DNA of 64,000 nt from Candidatus Kuenenia stuttgartensis. Lineage in GTDB: Bacteria; Planctomycetota; Planctomycetia; Planctomycetales; Planctomycetaceae. The notes below the pieces were generated by a model. That model was not told where the DNA came from. It saw only the letters and a program-made list of their open reading frames with translations, and made no database searches. The position numbers and the translations under genes were made by a program. Positions 51,482 to 60,509 of this stretch are shown one piece after another. Location: positions 17,789 to 81,788 of the forward strand of contig CAMDRI010000001.1 in NCBI GenBank assembly GCA_945906725.1. Reading direction: 5' to 3'. Numbering within the stretch: the stretch's first letter is position 1; each line of letters starts with the position of its first letter.

Positions 51482-52168
51482 ATGTCGCACGCCGATTCCG
51501 ATTTGATCGTCACCGGACTCTGCAAAGAGTACGTCACCGCCACCGGTTCGCTGACCGTCTTGAGCGGCGTCGATCTGTCGCTGACTCACGGTGACGCGCT
51601 GGCGGTGACCGGGCCGTCGGGGTCCGGAAAAAGTTCACTGCTGTTTGTGCTCGGCGGCTTGGAGCGACCGACGCAAGGATCAGTGCGACTGCGCGGCCGA
51701 GACGTCTTCGCTGCGACCGAAACTGAGCTGGCCGCGTGGCGGCAGGAGTCCGTCGGCTTCGTCTTTCAGGAACATCACCTGCTGCCACAATGCACGGTGT
51801 TGGAGAATGTCTTGATTCCTCGATTGGCCGGGCCCGGCACAACGGCGGATGACGTCACCCGCGCGACGAAGTTGCTCGAACGAGTTGGGTTGCAGCAGCG
51901 TCTGGAACATCGTCCCGCGCAGTTGTCCGGTGGCGAAAGGCAGCGTGTCGCCGTCTGCCGAGCGCTCATCAATCAGCCCTCGCTCTTGCTCGCCGACGAA
52001 CCGACCGGCAACCTCGATCGCGAAAACGCCGACTCGATCGGTAGCTTGTTGCTGGAACTCAGCCGCGACGTCGGCAGCGTGCTGATCTGCGTCACGCACA
52101 GTGCTGACTTGGCCGCCCGCTTTCCACGCCGCGCCGAACTCCGCGACGGACGGCTCACATCCCTTTGA
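51482..52168 (+). CDS. ABC transporter ATP-binding protein (LolD/MacB type)
   Basis: 228 aa from ATG 51482 (ATG 51470 possible, but it abuts the terminator). Walker A GPSGSGKSSLL, Q-loop VFQEHHLLPQ, signature LSGGERQRVAVCRAL, Walker B LLADEPTGNLD and H-loop VTHSADLA. The QEHHLLPQCTVLENVLIP segment is typical of MacB/LolD ATPases, which pair with FtsX-like permeases. No permease is adjacent; the only candidate in the window is the gene at 8765-10105. Followed after 24 nt by the threonine aldolase gene. Confidence 0.92.
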   Translation: MSHADSDLIVTGLCKEYVTATGSLTVLSGVDLSLTHGDALAVTGPSGSGKSSLLFVLGGLERPTQGSVRLRGRDVFAATETELAAWRQESVGFVFQEHHLLPQCTVLENVLIPRLAGPGTTADDVTRATKLLERVGLQQRLEHRPAQLSGGERQRVAVCRALINQPSLLLADEPTGNLDRENADSIGSLLLELSRDVGSVLICVTHSADLAARFPRRAELRDGRLTSL

Positions 52169-52192
52169 TTCGGGTTGACGGAGAGACCACAC

Positions 52193-53254
52193 ATGTTCGA
52201 CCCTGCTTCCGGCCGCCGTAACTTCGCCAGCGACAATTATTCGGGGGTCTGCCCCCAAGCGTGGGACGCGATGGCCCGCGCGAATCAGGGACACGTCCCC
52301 TCCTACGGTGACGACGAATGGACCGCGAAGGCCGCTGACTTGCTGCGCGACTTGTTCGAGGTCAACTGCGAAGTCTTCTTCTCGTTCAACGGCACCGCCG
52401 CGAACGCGCTGGCACTGTCGGCCATGTGCCAGTCGTATCACAGCATCCTGTGCCACGAACTCGCTCACGCCGAAACCGACGAGTGCGGCGCGCCGGAATT
52501 CTTCTCCAACGGGTCGAAAATCCTCGTCGTGTCGGGTGAGGATGGCCGCATCCGACCGGAAGCCGTGTCGCACATGGTGCAGCGCCGGTGCGACATCCAC
52601 TACCCGAAGCCGAAAGTCCTGAGCCTCACGCAAGCCACTGAACTTGGCACCGTTTACTCGGTCGATGACCTGCAAGCGTTGTTCGAGGCGGCGCGGCGGC
52701 ACGACTTGCGAGTCCACATGGACGGTGCTCGCTTTGCCAACGCGGTGGCTTCGCTCGGCGTCGCCCCGAAGGACCTCACTTGGAAAGTCGGCGTCGATGT
52801 CCTGTGCTTCGGCGGCACGAAGAATGGCATGGCCGTCGGCGAGGCAATCATCTTTTTCAAAAAGGAACTCGCCCACGAGTTCGCGTATCGCTGCAAGCAA
52901 TCGGGACAACTCGCGTCGAAGATGCGATTCCTTGCCGCGCCATGGGTCGGAATGCTGGAGTCCGGCGCGTGGCTGCGGAATGCCACGCAAGCCAATCGCA
53001 TGGCCGAGCAACTCGAAGCGGGGTTGTCGGAAGTTCCCGGTGTCGAGTTCATCTCGCGCCGCCAAGCCAATTCGGTCTTCGTTCGACTGCACCCCGAAGT
53101 CGCGACTGCGCTGCGAACTCGCGGCTGGCGGTTTTACACATTCATCGGAGCCGGAGGCGCACGCTTCATGTGCTCGTGGGACACCGCTGAGTCCGACATC
53201 ACCGCCCTCATCAACGACGTGCGAGAATTGATGGTCGCAAAGTCGTCAACGTAG
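52193..53254 (+). CDS. Threonine aldolase family PLP enzyme
   Basis: 353 aa from ATG 52193 (10 nt after GGAG). Fold-type I motifs: FASDNYSGVCPQAWDAM, FSFNGTAANALAL, HAETDECGAPEFF, HMDGARFANAVASLG and the PLP lysine in VLCFGGTKNGMAVGEA. It would cleave L-threonine or allo-threonine to glycine and acetaldehyde, or act on a related beta-hydroxy amino acid. Its 3' end overlaps the convergent next gene by 9 nt. Confidence 0.92.
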   Translation: MFDPASGRRNFASDNYSGVCPQAWDAMARANQGHVPSYGDDEWTAKAADLLRDLFEVNCEVFFSFNGTAANALALSAMCQSYHSILCHELAHAETDECGAPEFFSNGSKILVVSGEDGRIRPEAVSHMVQRRCDIHYPKPKVLSLTQATELGTVYSVDDLQALFEAARRHDLRVHMDGARFANAVASLGVAPKDLTWKVGVDVLCFGGTKNGMAVGEAIIFFKKELAHEFAYRCKQSGQLASKMRFLAAPWVGMLESGAWLRNATQANRMAEQLEAGLSEVPGVEFISRRQANSVFVRLHPEVATALRTRGWRFYTFIGAGGARFMCSWDTAESDITALINDVRELMVAKSST

Positions 53255-53782
53255 CCGCTCGTGAGCCGTTGCCGAGCCATACTTCGCCGCCATTTTCCAG
53301 TGCAGCTTCGCGACTCTGGAACGATTTTCCGCTTCCGCCTTGTGGGCGAGTCGCTCGAACTTCGCGGCACGATCTGCCGTGGACTCCACGTCGCGAGTTG
53401 GCTCGCGCGGACTCCCGGCACACGAGCCGCTGATCGCCGCCGCATGACGCGAGAATCGCGAGGCTGGCTCCGGCCGATCCGGGACCGAGTTTAAGATCGC
53501 CTCGTCCATCTCGCGCAGGTCGATGACGGTCACGCCGACGGACATGGAATTCGAGGATCGCGACAAGCCCAGCGATGAACCGGGCTGATGAAACCCAAAT
53601 CGAGATCGACTCGATTGAGCCGAGGAGACGCCGCCTAAAAAAGTTCGGCCGCGATCCGGCACCGCGACGGAAGTCGCCACCGAGGTCGTCCCGACAACCG
53701 GTTGCTGCACGACGAATTGCTGAGCGTACACTGTGACACTCGGCATCGTACAAAACAGGAATGCTAACAGATTCGCACGCAT
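53246..53782 (-). CDS. Small secreted hypothetical protein
   Basis: 178 aa with a signal peptide (MRANLLAFLFCTMPSVTVYAQ). The mature N-terminal half is Ser/Val/Gln-rich (FVVQQPVVGTTSVATSVAVP) and low in complexity; the last 50 residues form a charged helical segment (RAAKFERLAHKAEAENRSRVAKLHWKMAAKYG). No recognised family. Another-frame ORF at 53211-53840 is a shadow. Confidence 0.6.
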   Translation of the reverse strand: MRANLLAFLFCTMPSVTVYAQQFVVQQPVVGTTSVATSVAVPDRGRTFLGGVSSAQSSRSRFGFHQPGSSLGLSRSSNSMSVGVTVIDLREMDEAILNSVPDRPEPASRFSRHAAAISGSCAGSPREPTRDVESTADRAAKFERLAHKAEAENRSRVAKLHWKMAAKYGSATAHERLR

Positions 53783-53839
53783 GGGGACTTCCTGTTGTCT
53801 GATAGGACTTATCGGACCTATTCGACGTATCGCGGACCA

Positions 53840-55357
53840 TTAATTCTGCGGCGGAACCGTTCCCGGCGGCGCGACGACCGGTGCGGTTCCCGGAGGGACA
53901 GTTCCCGTCGGCGGGACTCCTGTCGGCAATGTGCCAGAAGATTGGCCGCCGGGACTTGACCCATCAGGCGGCGGTGATCCCAACTTCTTGAGATTGTCGA
54001 TGACCGTGCTGGACACCGAGACCGACCCTTCGAAGTTCGTGCCGCTACCGCTCACTTTGAGCGTACTGAGCACCGAGTCGATGTCCGGAAACATCAACTT
54101 CAAAACCAACGCTTGTTGCTTGAGGTTGTCGATCCCCTTGTTCGCTTCGGCAAGAAGTTGCTGTGCGGCCAAGTCGGTTTTGCAGGTCACGGTCACTTTC
54201 AAATCCACACTAGACGGCATGTTGACGTCCATTCGGAATTTGGAAATGTCCTGAGCCAGCTTTTGGAGATTCTGGAACTGAGGCGACTGACCAAGCCCTC
54301 CCGGAAGCGTCGCTTGAGCGTCGGTTCCTTTTGGGGTCGCGACCATCGTGAAGTGTTGCTCCTTGGCGAAGTACCCCAGCAGGTCGTTGTTCTCGGCTTG
54401 GTCCTTCCGATCGATGATCTTCTCGATCTGCGATGGCTCACCCATCACGACATGGCGTTCGTCTCCGAAGAAAAAGGCTCCGCCCTTGGGGTCGGTGCTG
54501 ACGTGGTAGCTCACGTCCTTGTGAGTCTTCGGAGGAAATTGCTGGCGAATCTGATCCAACGTCTTGCCGCCATACGGCTGCTTCAGCCGCAGGATCACCA
54601 CGCCATCCTGAACCCCGCTGCGGTTACCGCCACCCATCCCCGGAATTCCCATTCCGGGCATACCCATCATGGGGTTCCCCTCTATCGGACCACCGGGCTG
54701 CGCAGCCTTGGCGGCATTGGGATCGGACTTGATCGCGGCGAAGACATGCTCCACCTCGGTGATCGGGAAGCCCAGCGACTTCTCCATCTCATCGAAGCCT
54801 TGTTTCGCCTGCGGATTCTGAAAGACCGACACCAACAGCGGCGAAGCGATGATGTCCGCTGGCCGAGCCGCGATGAACAACTCGGCATCCGACGGAGCAA
54901 ACGCGATGAACTCGCCCGACGCACTGCGAATGCCTCCTGCTCCGCCTGGCAGATTCATCAGCAAATACACGAGTCCGCCGACCAGCGCGAGCGCCGCCAC
55001 GCTGCCTCCGATGATGGCCAGCAACGGCCCCGCGGAACTCTTATTGGAGCGGCCCTTCTTTCCCTTGCCACCCTTCTTTGTCGAGCCGCCGCTCTTCGAA
55101 CGCAGCGTGCTGCGTGCCGGCCGCTCCTCTTCTTCGTCCTGCGAGTCCTCGTCCTCCGGAGCTTCGTAATCGTCTTCGGCCAGATCGTCGAACGCGTCGA
55201 GGAAGTCTTCTTCTCCCGCCTTCTTCTTCGGCGGAGCATTCACCGGGAACGGCTTCTTGCACTTCGGGCAGCCAACCTTCTTGCCGGCCGGAGGAGCCGC
55301 TTTCAATTTCAACTTCACTTTGCAATGCGGACATTGAACGCTGATGGGATCGGCCAT
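53840..55357 (-). CDS. Zinc-ribbon, single-TM protein with large extracytoplasmic domain
   Basis: 505 aa. N-terminal four-Cys ribbon (VQCPHCKVKLKLK ... VGCPKCKKPF), a very acidic linker (DDLAEDDYEAPEDEDSQDEEEE), a basic patch, a membrane helix (AGPLLAIIGGSVAALALVGGLVYLLMNL) and about 370 aa outside with a DAELFIAARPADIIASPLL start. The tail is Pro/Gly/Thr-rich with PPGTVPP-type repeats. This ribbon-linker-helix plan is common in planctomycete hypothetical proteins. Function unknown; possibly an envelope sensor. Confidence 0.75.
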   Translation of the reverse strand: MADPISVQCPHCKVKLKLKAAPPAGKKVGCPKCKKPFPVNAPPKKKAGEEDFLDAFDDLAEDDYEAPEDEDSQDEEEERPARSTLRSKSGGSTKKGGKGKKGRSNKSSAGPLLAIIGGSVAALALVGGLVYLLMNLPGGAGGIRSASGEFIAFAPSDAELFIAARPADIIASPLLVSVFQNPQAKQGFDEMEKSLGFPITEVEHVFAAIKSDPNAAKAAQPGGPIEGNPMMGMPGMGIPGMGGGNRSGVQDGVVILRLKQPYGGKTLDQIRQQFPPKTHKDVSYHVSTDPKGGAFFFGDERHVVMGEPSQIEKIIDRKDQAENNDLLGYFAKEQHFTMVATPKGTDAQATLPGGLGQSPQFQNLQKLAQDISKFRMDVNMPSSVDLKVTVTCKTDLAAQQLLAEANKGIDNLKQQALVLKLMFPDIDSVLSTLKVSGSGTNFEGSVSVSSTVIDNLKKLGSPPPDGSSPGGQSSGTLPTGVPPTGTVPPGTAPVVAPPGTVPPQN

Positions 55358-55481
55358 GAAAACATCCTCGGCACAAGAGTCGGAGCAGTTCGTGTCGGAT
55401 GCTACGCCGCGCGCGAGTCACTCACAAGCACCGAAGACTCGACAGCGCGAGTTCACGGCGACACGACCACGGCTTGGTACG

Positions 55482-55545
55482 ATGGCCGCCTCCGGCCGTC
55501 CGCAATTAAAAACGAAATCCAATCAGGACGGCCGAGGGCGGCTAT
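55482..55545. repeat. Palindromic element
   Basis: ATGGCCGCCTCCGGCCGTCC (55482-55501) and GGACGGCCGAGGGCGGCTAT (55526-55545) pair at 17 of 20 positions around an A-rich 24-nt spacer. It lies in the 268-nt divergent region between the zinc-ribbon protein and the enolase-superfamily gene. Confidence 0.8.
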
Positions 55546-55625
55546 CCTCCGGTCCGCGCAACAACGAAGCTGTGTCCCGATGAACGTGTCGTAAATTTCA
55601 AACGATTGGATTCGTAGGAGCCATC

Positions 55626-56837
55626 ATGCCTCAGCTCACTTCAACTCTGTCCCGCCGCAATCTGTTGACCTCCGCCGCAATGGCCACTGGGCTCGCGATG
55701 CTGTCCGACGCCGTCGCGAAGGAAAACAATCCCGCTGCGAATGTCGTCGATCGCGGAGCCGACATCAAAATCAAATCGCTGCGAGGCTTTCGAGTCGGCA
55801 CGAAGGCGTACCTTAAGATTGAGACCAACCACGGCATCACCGGCTGGGGTGAAGTGACGGGTCTCGATCCGAATGTCGCGATCGCGTTGGCTCAATCGCT
55901 GTTTGAGTTGCTCGACGGCGAGAACCCGACGCGGATCGAGCATCTGTGGCAGAAGTTGTATCGTTCGCATCGCGATATGCGTGGCGGGCCGTTCATGACG
56001 CATGTGATCGCGGCGATCGACGTGGCGTTGTGGGACATCACCGGCAAGGCGTGGGGCGTGCCGGTCTATCGACTGCTCGGTGGACCGACGCGCGACAAGG
56101 TCCGCATGTATCCACACGCAAAGGCTCACAAGGCCGGCACCGGCGGGCCGCATCCGTACTCCGGCAATCCGCCCGACATTGAAAACCTCGTCAAGATGGT
56201 CAAGGACTCGCGCGAACGAGTCGGCAAGGACGGCACCGTGATGTTCGACGCGCACTGCGCGATCCCGCCCGCGATGCTGATTCAATTCGCGAACGCCATC
56301 GAACCGTATGACATCCTGTTCCTGGAAGAGGTCGCCGTCCCCGGCAATATCGAAGTCTTCAAGCGGCTGAAGCAGCACATCAAAATCCCAATGGCCACCG
56401 GCGAGCGCGACCGCACGATCTGGGAAATGCTGCCCTACCTCCACGAGCGTTGCATCGACATCCTGCAACCCGACTGTGCCCACACCGGCGGCATCACGCA
56501 GATGAAAAAGATCGCGACGCTCGCCGAGGCATACTTCGTCCCGCTGGCCCCGCACTGCACCTGCTCGGAACTCGGCCTCTCTGCCAGCCTCCACGCGGCG
56601 TTCGCGGTCCCGTTCCTCTTGATCCACGAAGGCTACCTCGACGGCCACCTGATGCCCGCCGGAGTCGCTCGCAAAAGCTGGGACCAAGACAAAGACGGCT
56701 ACGCGAGTTTGCCCCAAGGCCCCGGCCTCGGCGTGACCGTCGATGAGTCGATGTTCGAGAAGGTCAACGCCGACCCGAAACGCGTCTTCAAATGGCCGAA
56801 GCCAACGCTGCCGGACGGCGCGGTGCGGGATTACTGA
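55626..56837 (+). CDS. Tat-exported enolase-superfamily enzyme (mandelate racemase / D-galactonate dehydratase-like)
   Basis: 403 aa with a twin-arginine leader (LSRRNLLTSAAMATGLAML). The capping domain (LKIETNHGITGWGEVTG) precedes a barrel with metal and catalytic residues in TVMFDAHCAIPP, DILFLEEVAVPG, IPMATGERDRT and VPLAPHCTCSELG. The DAHC / LEEV / TGER / PHC pattern matches the galactonate-dehydratase subgroup of sugar-acid dehydratases. Export of such an enzyme is unusual outside Planctomycetota. Substrate not assignable. Confidence 0.88.
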   Translation: MPQLTSTLSRRNLLTSAAMATGLAMLSDAVAKENNPAANVVDRGADIKIKSLRGFRVGTKAYLKIETNHGITGWGEVTGLDPNVAIALAQSLFELLDGENPTRIEHLWQKLYRSHRDMRGGPFMTHVIAAIDVALWDITGKAWGVPVYRLLGGPTRDKVRMYPHAKAHKAGTGGPHPYSGNPPDIENLVKMVKDSRERVGKDGTVMFDAHCAIPPAMLIQFANAIEPYDILFLEEVAVPGNIEVFKRLKQHIKIPMATGERDRTIWEMLPYLHERCIDILQPDCAHTGGITQMKKIATLAEAYFVPLAPHCTCSELGLSASLHAAFAVPFLLIHEGYLDGHLMPAGVARKSWDQDKDGYASLPQGPGLGVTVDESMFEKVNADPKRVFKWPKPTLPDGAVRDY

Positions 56838-56878
56838 TTGGATCGAATGAATTCCGATCGAACGTCCATGTGAGGGAG

Positions 56879-57109
56879 CTAGGCATCCCTGTCGCTGGGC
56901 GGAATCTTACGACGCGAACCGACCAAAAAGTGTCCGACACGAAAAAGGAACCATGCGCCATAGCCACCAACAGAAGCACCGAGTCCGATTGCGATAAAGA
57001 GCGTTTTGCCACGGTCGAGAAGTGAAATCGTCATCGGCAACGCAATGATCGCTCCGATAGCGAAGAAGGCGATGATGCAAACCATGAACTTTCTAGATTC
57101 GCGTGCCAC
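56879..57109 (-). CDS. Small two-helix membrane protein
   Basis: GTG 57109 follows AGAGGG by 5 nt and gives 76 aa (MARESRKFMVCIIAFFAIGAII). Two membrane helices (FMVCIIAFFAIGAIIALPMTISLL and TLFIAIGLGASVGGYGAWFLF) and a basic C-terminus. The ORF track begins at 57337, but that extension overlaps a palindrome. No family recognised. ATG 57085 is an alternative start. Confidence 0.55.
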   Translation of the reverse strand: MARESRKFMVCIIAFFAIGAIIALPMTISLLDRGKTLFIAIGLGASVGGYGAWFLFRVGHFLVGSRRKIPPSDRDA

Positions 57110-57122
57110 GGAATCCCTCTTG

Positions 57123-57161
57123 GTGCCTTTTTCGTTTAAAACATTAGAACCAAAAAGGCAC
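57123..57161. repeat. Inverted repeat upstream of the small membrane protein
   Basis: GTGCCTTTTT and AAAAAGGCAC (10-nt perfect arms, 19-nt loop) are flanked by CCTCTT / AAGAGG, which extend the pairing. It could act as a terminator or be another short palindromic element. Confidence 0.6.
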
Positions 57162-57267
57162 GAAGGCACAAAGAGGAAAGGCAAGCCGTCACTTGCTTGC
57201 TCGGCGTCGGGTTGAAACCATGTCTGCCCGGATGGTTTCCACGATTCACCACTCGAAAGGTTTGACC

Positions 57268-58293
57268 GTGAAGATTCGATTGGCTCTGTGCTTGATGGTT
57301 GTTGGTTTCGGATTCGGTTTGAACGGCTCGTCCGCAAAGGCTGCTGATCCGTGGATTGTGTTCGAGGGAGGCGACGGGCCGGGCAAGGGGAAGCACATCG
57401 TGCTCATCAGCGGCGATGACGAGTATCGCTCGGAAGAAGCGCTGCCGCAGTTGGCGAAGATTCTCTCCAAGCATCACGGCTTCAAATGCACGGTGCTGTT
57501 CCCGATTGATCCGGCGGATGGCTCGATCAAGCCGGATCATCAGACCAACATTCCGGGGACCGAGTCGTTGAAGACGGCCGATCTGGCGATTCTGGGACTG
57601 CGGTTCCGCAATCTGCCGGATGAGCAGATGCAGCCGTTCGTCGATTACATCGAAGCGGGCAAGCCGGTGATCGGCCTGCGGACTTCGACGCACGCTTTCA
57701 ACATTCCGAAAGGCCGCAAGTTCGAGAAGTACGGCTGGACCTACGGCGGCAAAGAGTACGAGCAAGGCTTCGGTCGACAGGTGCTCGGTGAGACGTGGAT
57801 CAGCCATCACGGGCATCACGCGGTCGAGGGAACTCGCGGCATCCTGGTGAAGGACCAAACTGCGCACCCGATTCTGTGCGGACTCAAAGACGGAGACATC
57901 TTCGGCACGACGGACGTTTACGGCGTGCGGTTGCCGCTACCAGGAGACAGTCAACCGCTGGTCCTCGGTCAAGTCACCGAGACGCTCAAAGACGACAGCA
58001 AGCCGGTCGAGGGAAAGAAGAACGACCCGCTGATGCCAGTCGCCTGGACCAAGTCGTACAAAAGCGAGAGCGGCAAAGTCGCTCGCGTCTTCACGACCAC
58101 GATGGGAGCCTCCGAAGACCTGCTGTGGGAGGGAACTCGCCGATTGATCGTCAACGCCGCCTTCTGGTGTTTGTTGATGGAAGACAAGATTTTACCGAAG
58201 TCGAAGGTCGATCTGGTCGGCGACTTCAAACCGCTGCGATTCAAATTCGGTGGCTTCAGGAAAGGCGTGAAGCCGGAAGACCTGCTGAAGTGA
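57268..58293 (+). CDS. Secreted ThuA-domain protein
   Basis: GTG 57268, 8 nt after AAAGG, gives 341 aa with a signal peptide (VKIRLALCLMVVGFGFGLNGSSAKA). The ThuA/class-I-glutaminase-like fold is shown by KHIVLISGDDEYRSEEALPQLAKIL, DLAILGLRFRNLPDEQMQPFVDYIEAGKPVIGLRTSTHAF and WISHHGHHAVEGTRG. ThuA proteins are greatly expanded in Planctomycetota, often near sugar oxidoreductases; the true reaction is unsettled. A strong shared terminator follows. Confidence 0.88.
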   Translation: MKIRLALCLMVVGFGFGLNGSSAKAADPWIVFEGGDGPGKGKHIVLISGDDEYRSEEALPQLAKILSKHHGFKCTVLFPIDPADGSIKPDHQTNIPGTESLKTADLAILGLRFRNLPDEQMQPFVDYIEAGKPVIGLRTSTHAFNIPKGRKFEKYGWTYGGKEYEQGFGRQVLGETWISHHGHHAVEGTRGILVKDQTAHPILCGLKDGDIFGTTDVYGVRLPLPGDSQPLVLGQVTETLKDDSKPVEGKKNDPLMPVAWTKSYKSESGKVARVFTTTMGASEDLLWEGTRRLIVNAAFWCLLMEDKILPKSKVDLVGDFKPLRFKFGGFRKGVKPEDLLK

Positions 58294-58308
58294 TCGCTGC
58301 GAGAAATC

Positions 58309-58347
58309 AAAAAGCCCGGTGGTCCTCGCGGATCACCGGGCTTTTTT
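58309..58347. terminator. Bidirectional terminator between thuA-like gene and fusA
   Basis: AAAAAGCCCGGTG-(12 nt)-CACCGGGCTTTTTT: an 8-bp GC stem extended by A/T pairs. It serves the plus-strand ThuA gene 16 nt upstream and the minus-strand fusA, which ends 24 nt away. Confidence 0.92.
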
Positions 58348-58370
58348 GTGCTCATTGCTAAACTGGCCGG

Positions 58371-60509
58371 CTATTTCGCAGCGACGAGTTGCTTGGCCTT
58401 CTTCGGGTCTTTGTCGGCTCGGCGTCGTTCAACGACCTCGTCCTGCAGGCTACGCGGGAGCAGCTTGTACCGGCAGAACTCCATCGTGAAGCCACCCTTG
58501 CCTTGGGTCATCGAGCGAAGCTCGTTGGCGTAGTCGAACATTTCGGCCAGCGGGACTTCGGCGTTGACGACACCGATGCCCATATTGGTCGCCGTCTCGG
58601 TGATCAAGCCTCGCTTGCTGCTCAAGTGGCCGCAGACGCCTCCTTGGTATTCCTCGGGGACTTCGACTTCCAGCTTCATGATCGGCTCGAGCAGGCCGAG
58701 ATGCGCGTCCTTTAGGATTTCTCGCATCGCCGATTGACCGCAGATGCGGAACGCCATTTCGGATGAATCGACATCATGATAGCTGCCGTCTTCCAGTTCG
58801 ATTTGCACGCCGACCACTTCGCATTCACAGAGCGGACCCTTCACCAACGAGAGCTGCATTCCGTCATCAACTGGCTTGATGTATTCCTTCGGAATACGGC
58901 CCTGCGTAACTTCGTTGAGGAAGACGTATGTCTCCGCAGAGCCTTCCGGCAGCGGGGTCATCTTGCCGACGATGTGAGCGTATTGGCCCGAACCGCCGGT
59001 CTGCTTCTTGTGCTTGTAGTTGAAGGCGACCGCCTTGGTCGGCGTCTCTTTGTAGGCGACTTTCGGTTCGCCGACGATGCACTCGACTTTGTACTCGCGC
59101 TTGATCCGCTCGGTGTAGATTTCGAGATGCAATTGTCCCATGCCGGCGATGAGAGTCTCACCGGTTTCCGGATCGGACTGCACATGGAAAGTCGGGTCTT
59201 CGCGACGGAAGCGTTCCAGTGCCTTCGACAACCTGTCGGCCCCGTCGCGTTCAGCGGCTTCGATCGAGAGGCGGATGACCGGATCCGGAACAAAGATGCT
59301 TTCGAGCGCGTAGTTGACGTGTTCGCCACAGTATGTGTCACCCGATGCGCACTCGACTCCGACGGCCGCAACGATGTCGCCGGGGCCGGCGATATCGATG
59401 TCTGCGCGATTATTCGCGTGCATGCGAACGATGCGGCCGAAGCGTTGTCGTTTGCCAGTACGGGTGTTGGTGTAGCTTTCGCCTTTGACCATGCTCCCTT
59501 GGTAAATCCGCATGAAGGTCAACTGCCCGAATTGTTCGACGACGGTTTTGAATGCCATGCAAACCAGCGGATCTTTGTCGCTCTTGGTGAGCGTGATCTT
59601 GGCGGCGTCTTCGGCTTCGCCTTCGACTTTCTTGTGGTCGATGTTCGTCACAAGGACCGTACGATCCAGCGGGCTGGGCAGGTAATACGTCACTGCGTCG
59701 AGCAGCTCTTGCACGCCCTTGTTGCGATACGCTGTCCCCATCATGACCGGAGTGATCTCTTGCGAGAGGGTCGCTTCGCGGATCAACGTCCGAATTTGAT
59801 CGACGGGAATTTCACGCTCTTCGAGCAGCGATTCCATCAAACTGTCATCGAACATCGAGAGCGCTTCGAGCATCTCTTGCCGAGCGGTCGAGGCTTGTTC
59901 GGTGTAGCCTTCGGGAATCGCTTCGCGGCGAGTGGTTTCACCATCCTCGCCATCAAAGTAGATCGCCTGCATCGTGACGAGGTCGATCACACCTGCGAAG
60001 TCAGACTCGGCACCCATCGGAAGCTGAATCGGCACCGGGGTGACATGTAGTTTGTCTTTGATTTGTTGAGTGACTTTGAACGGGTTGGCTCCGACGCGAT
60101 CCATCTTGTTAATGAACGCGATCCGCGGAATGCGATACCGCTTCATCTGACGATCGACGGTCAGCGATTGGCTCTGCACGCCGCCGACGGCGCACAGCAC
60201 CAGCACGGCTCCGTCGAGTACGCGCAGCGAGCGTTCGACTTCGACGGTGAAGTCCACGTGGCCTGGCGTGTCGATCAGGTTGACGGTGTAGTCGCCCCAC
60301 TGCACCTGCGTCGCGGCGGCGGTGATAGTGATACCCTTCTCGCGTTCCAGCTCCATGTGGTCCATCGTGGCCCCACCGTCACGGCCTTTGACCTCGTGCA
60401 TCGCGTGAATGCGACCGGAGTAAAACAGGATGCGTTCAGACAAGGTGGTCTTGCCGGAGTCGATGTGGGCCGAGATGCCGATGTTGCGAACTTTCGTGAG
60501 GTCAGACAT
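58371..60509 (-). CDS. fusA: Elongation factor G, mitochondrial/spd type (EF-G1-like)
   Basis: 712 aa. The G1 motif is GISAHIDSGKTTLSERILFYSGRIH, with MHEVKGRDGGATMDHMELEREKGITI, DTPGHVDFTVEVERSLRVLDGAVLVLCAVGGVQSQSLTV and NKMDRVGANP. These segments resemble human mitochondrial EF-G1 more than the usual bacterial EF-G (AHIDAGKTT). This subtype (spdEF-G1/mtEF-G1) is known from spirochaetes, planctomycetes and deltaproteobacteria, where it drives ribosome translocation. No rpsL, rpsG or tuf neighbours. Confidence 0.95.
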   Translation of the reverse strand: MSDLTKVRNIGISAHIDSGKTTLSERILFYSGRIHAMHEVKGRDGGATMDHMELEREKGITITAAATQVQWGDYTVNLIDTPGHVDFTVEVERSLRVLDGAVLVLCAVGGVQSQSLTVDRQMKRYRIPRIAFINKMDRVGANPFKVTQQIKDKLHVTPVPIQLPMGAESDFAGVIDLVTMQAIYFDGEDGETTRREAIPEGYTEQASTARQEMLEALSMFDDSLMESLLEEREIPVDQIRTLIREATLSQEITPVMMGTAYRNKGVQELLDAVTYYLPSPLDRTVLVTNIDHKKVEGEAEDAAKITLTKSDKDPLVCMAFKTVVEQFGQLTFMRIYQGSMVKGESYTNTRTGKRQRFGRIVRMHANNRADIDIAGPGDIVAAVGVECASGDTYCGEHVNYALESIFVPDPVIRLSIEAAERDGADRLSKALERFRREDPTFHVQSDPETGETLIAGMGQLHLEIYTERIKREYKVECIVGEPKVAYKETPTKAVAFNYKHKKQTGGSGQYAHIVGKMTPLPEGSAETYVFLNEVTQGRIPKEYIKPVDDGMQLSLVKGPLCECEVVGVQIELEDGSYHDVDSSEMAFRICGQSAMREILKDAHLGLLEPIMKLEVEVPEEYQGGVCGHLSSKRGLITETATNMGIGVVNAEVPLAEMFDYANELRSMTQGKGGFTMEFCRYKLLPRSLQDEVVERRRADKDPKKAKQLVAAK

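Noticed and set aside
51680-53092. 470-aa minus-strand ORF
   Set aside because: Spans the antisense of two clear genes (ABC ATPase and threonine aldolase).
54113-55594. 493-aa plus-strand ORF
   Set aside because: Antisense to the zinc-ribbon protein, whose CxxC motifs are explicit.
58776-60050. 424-aa plus-strand ORF
   Set aside because: Antisense to fusA.
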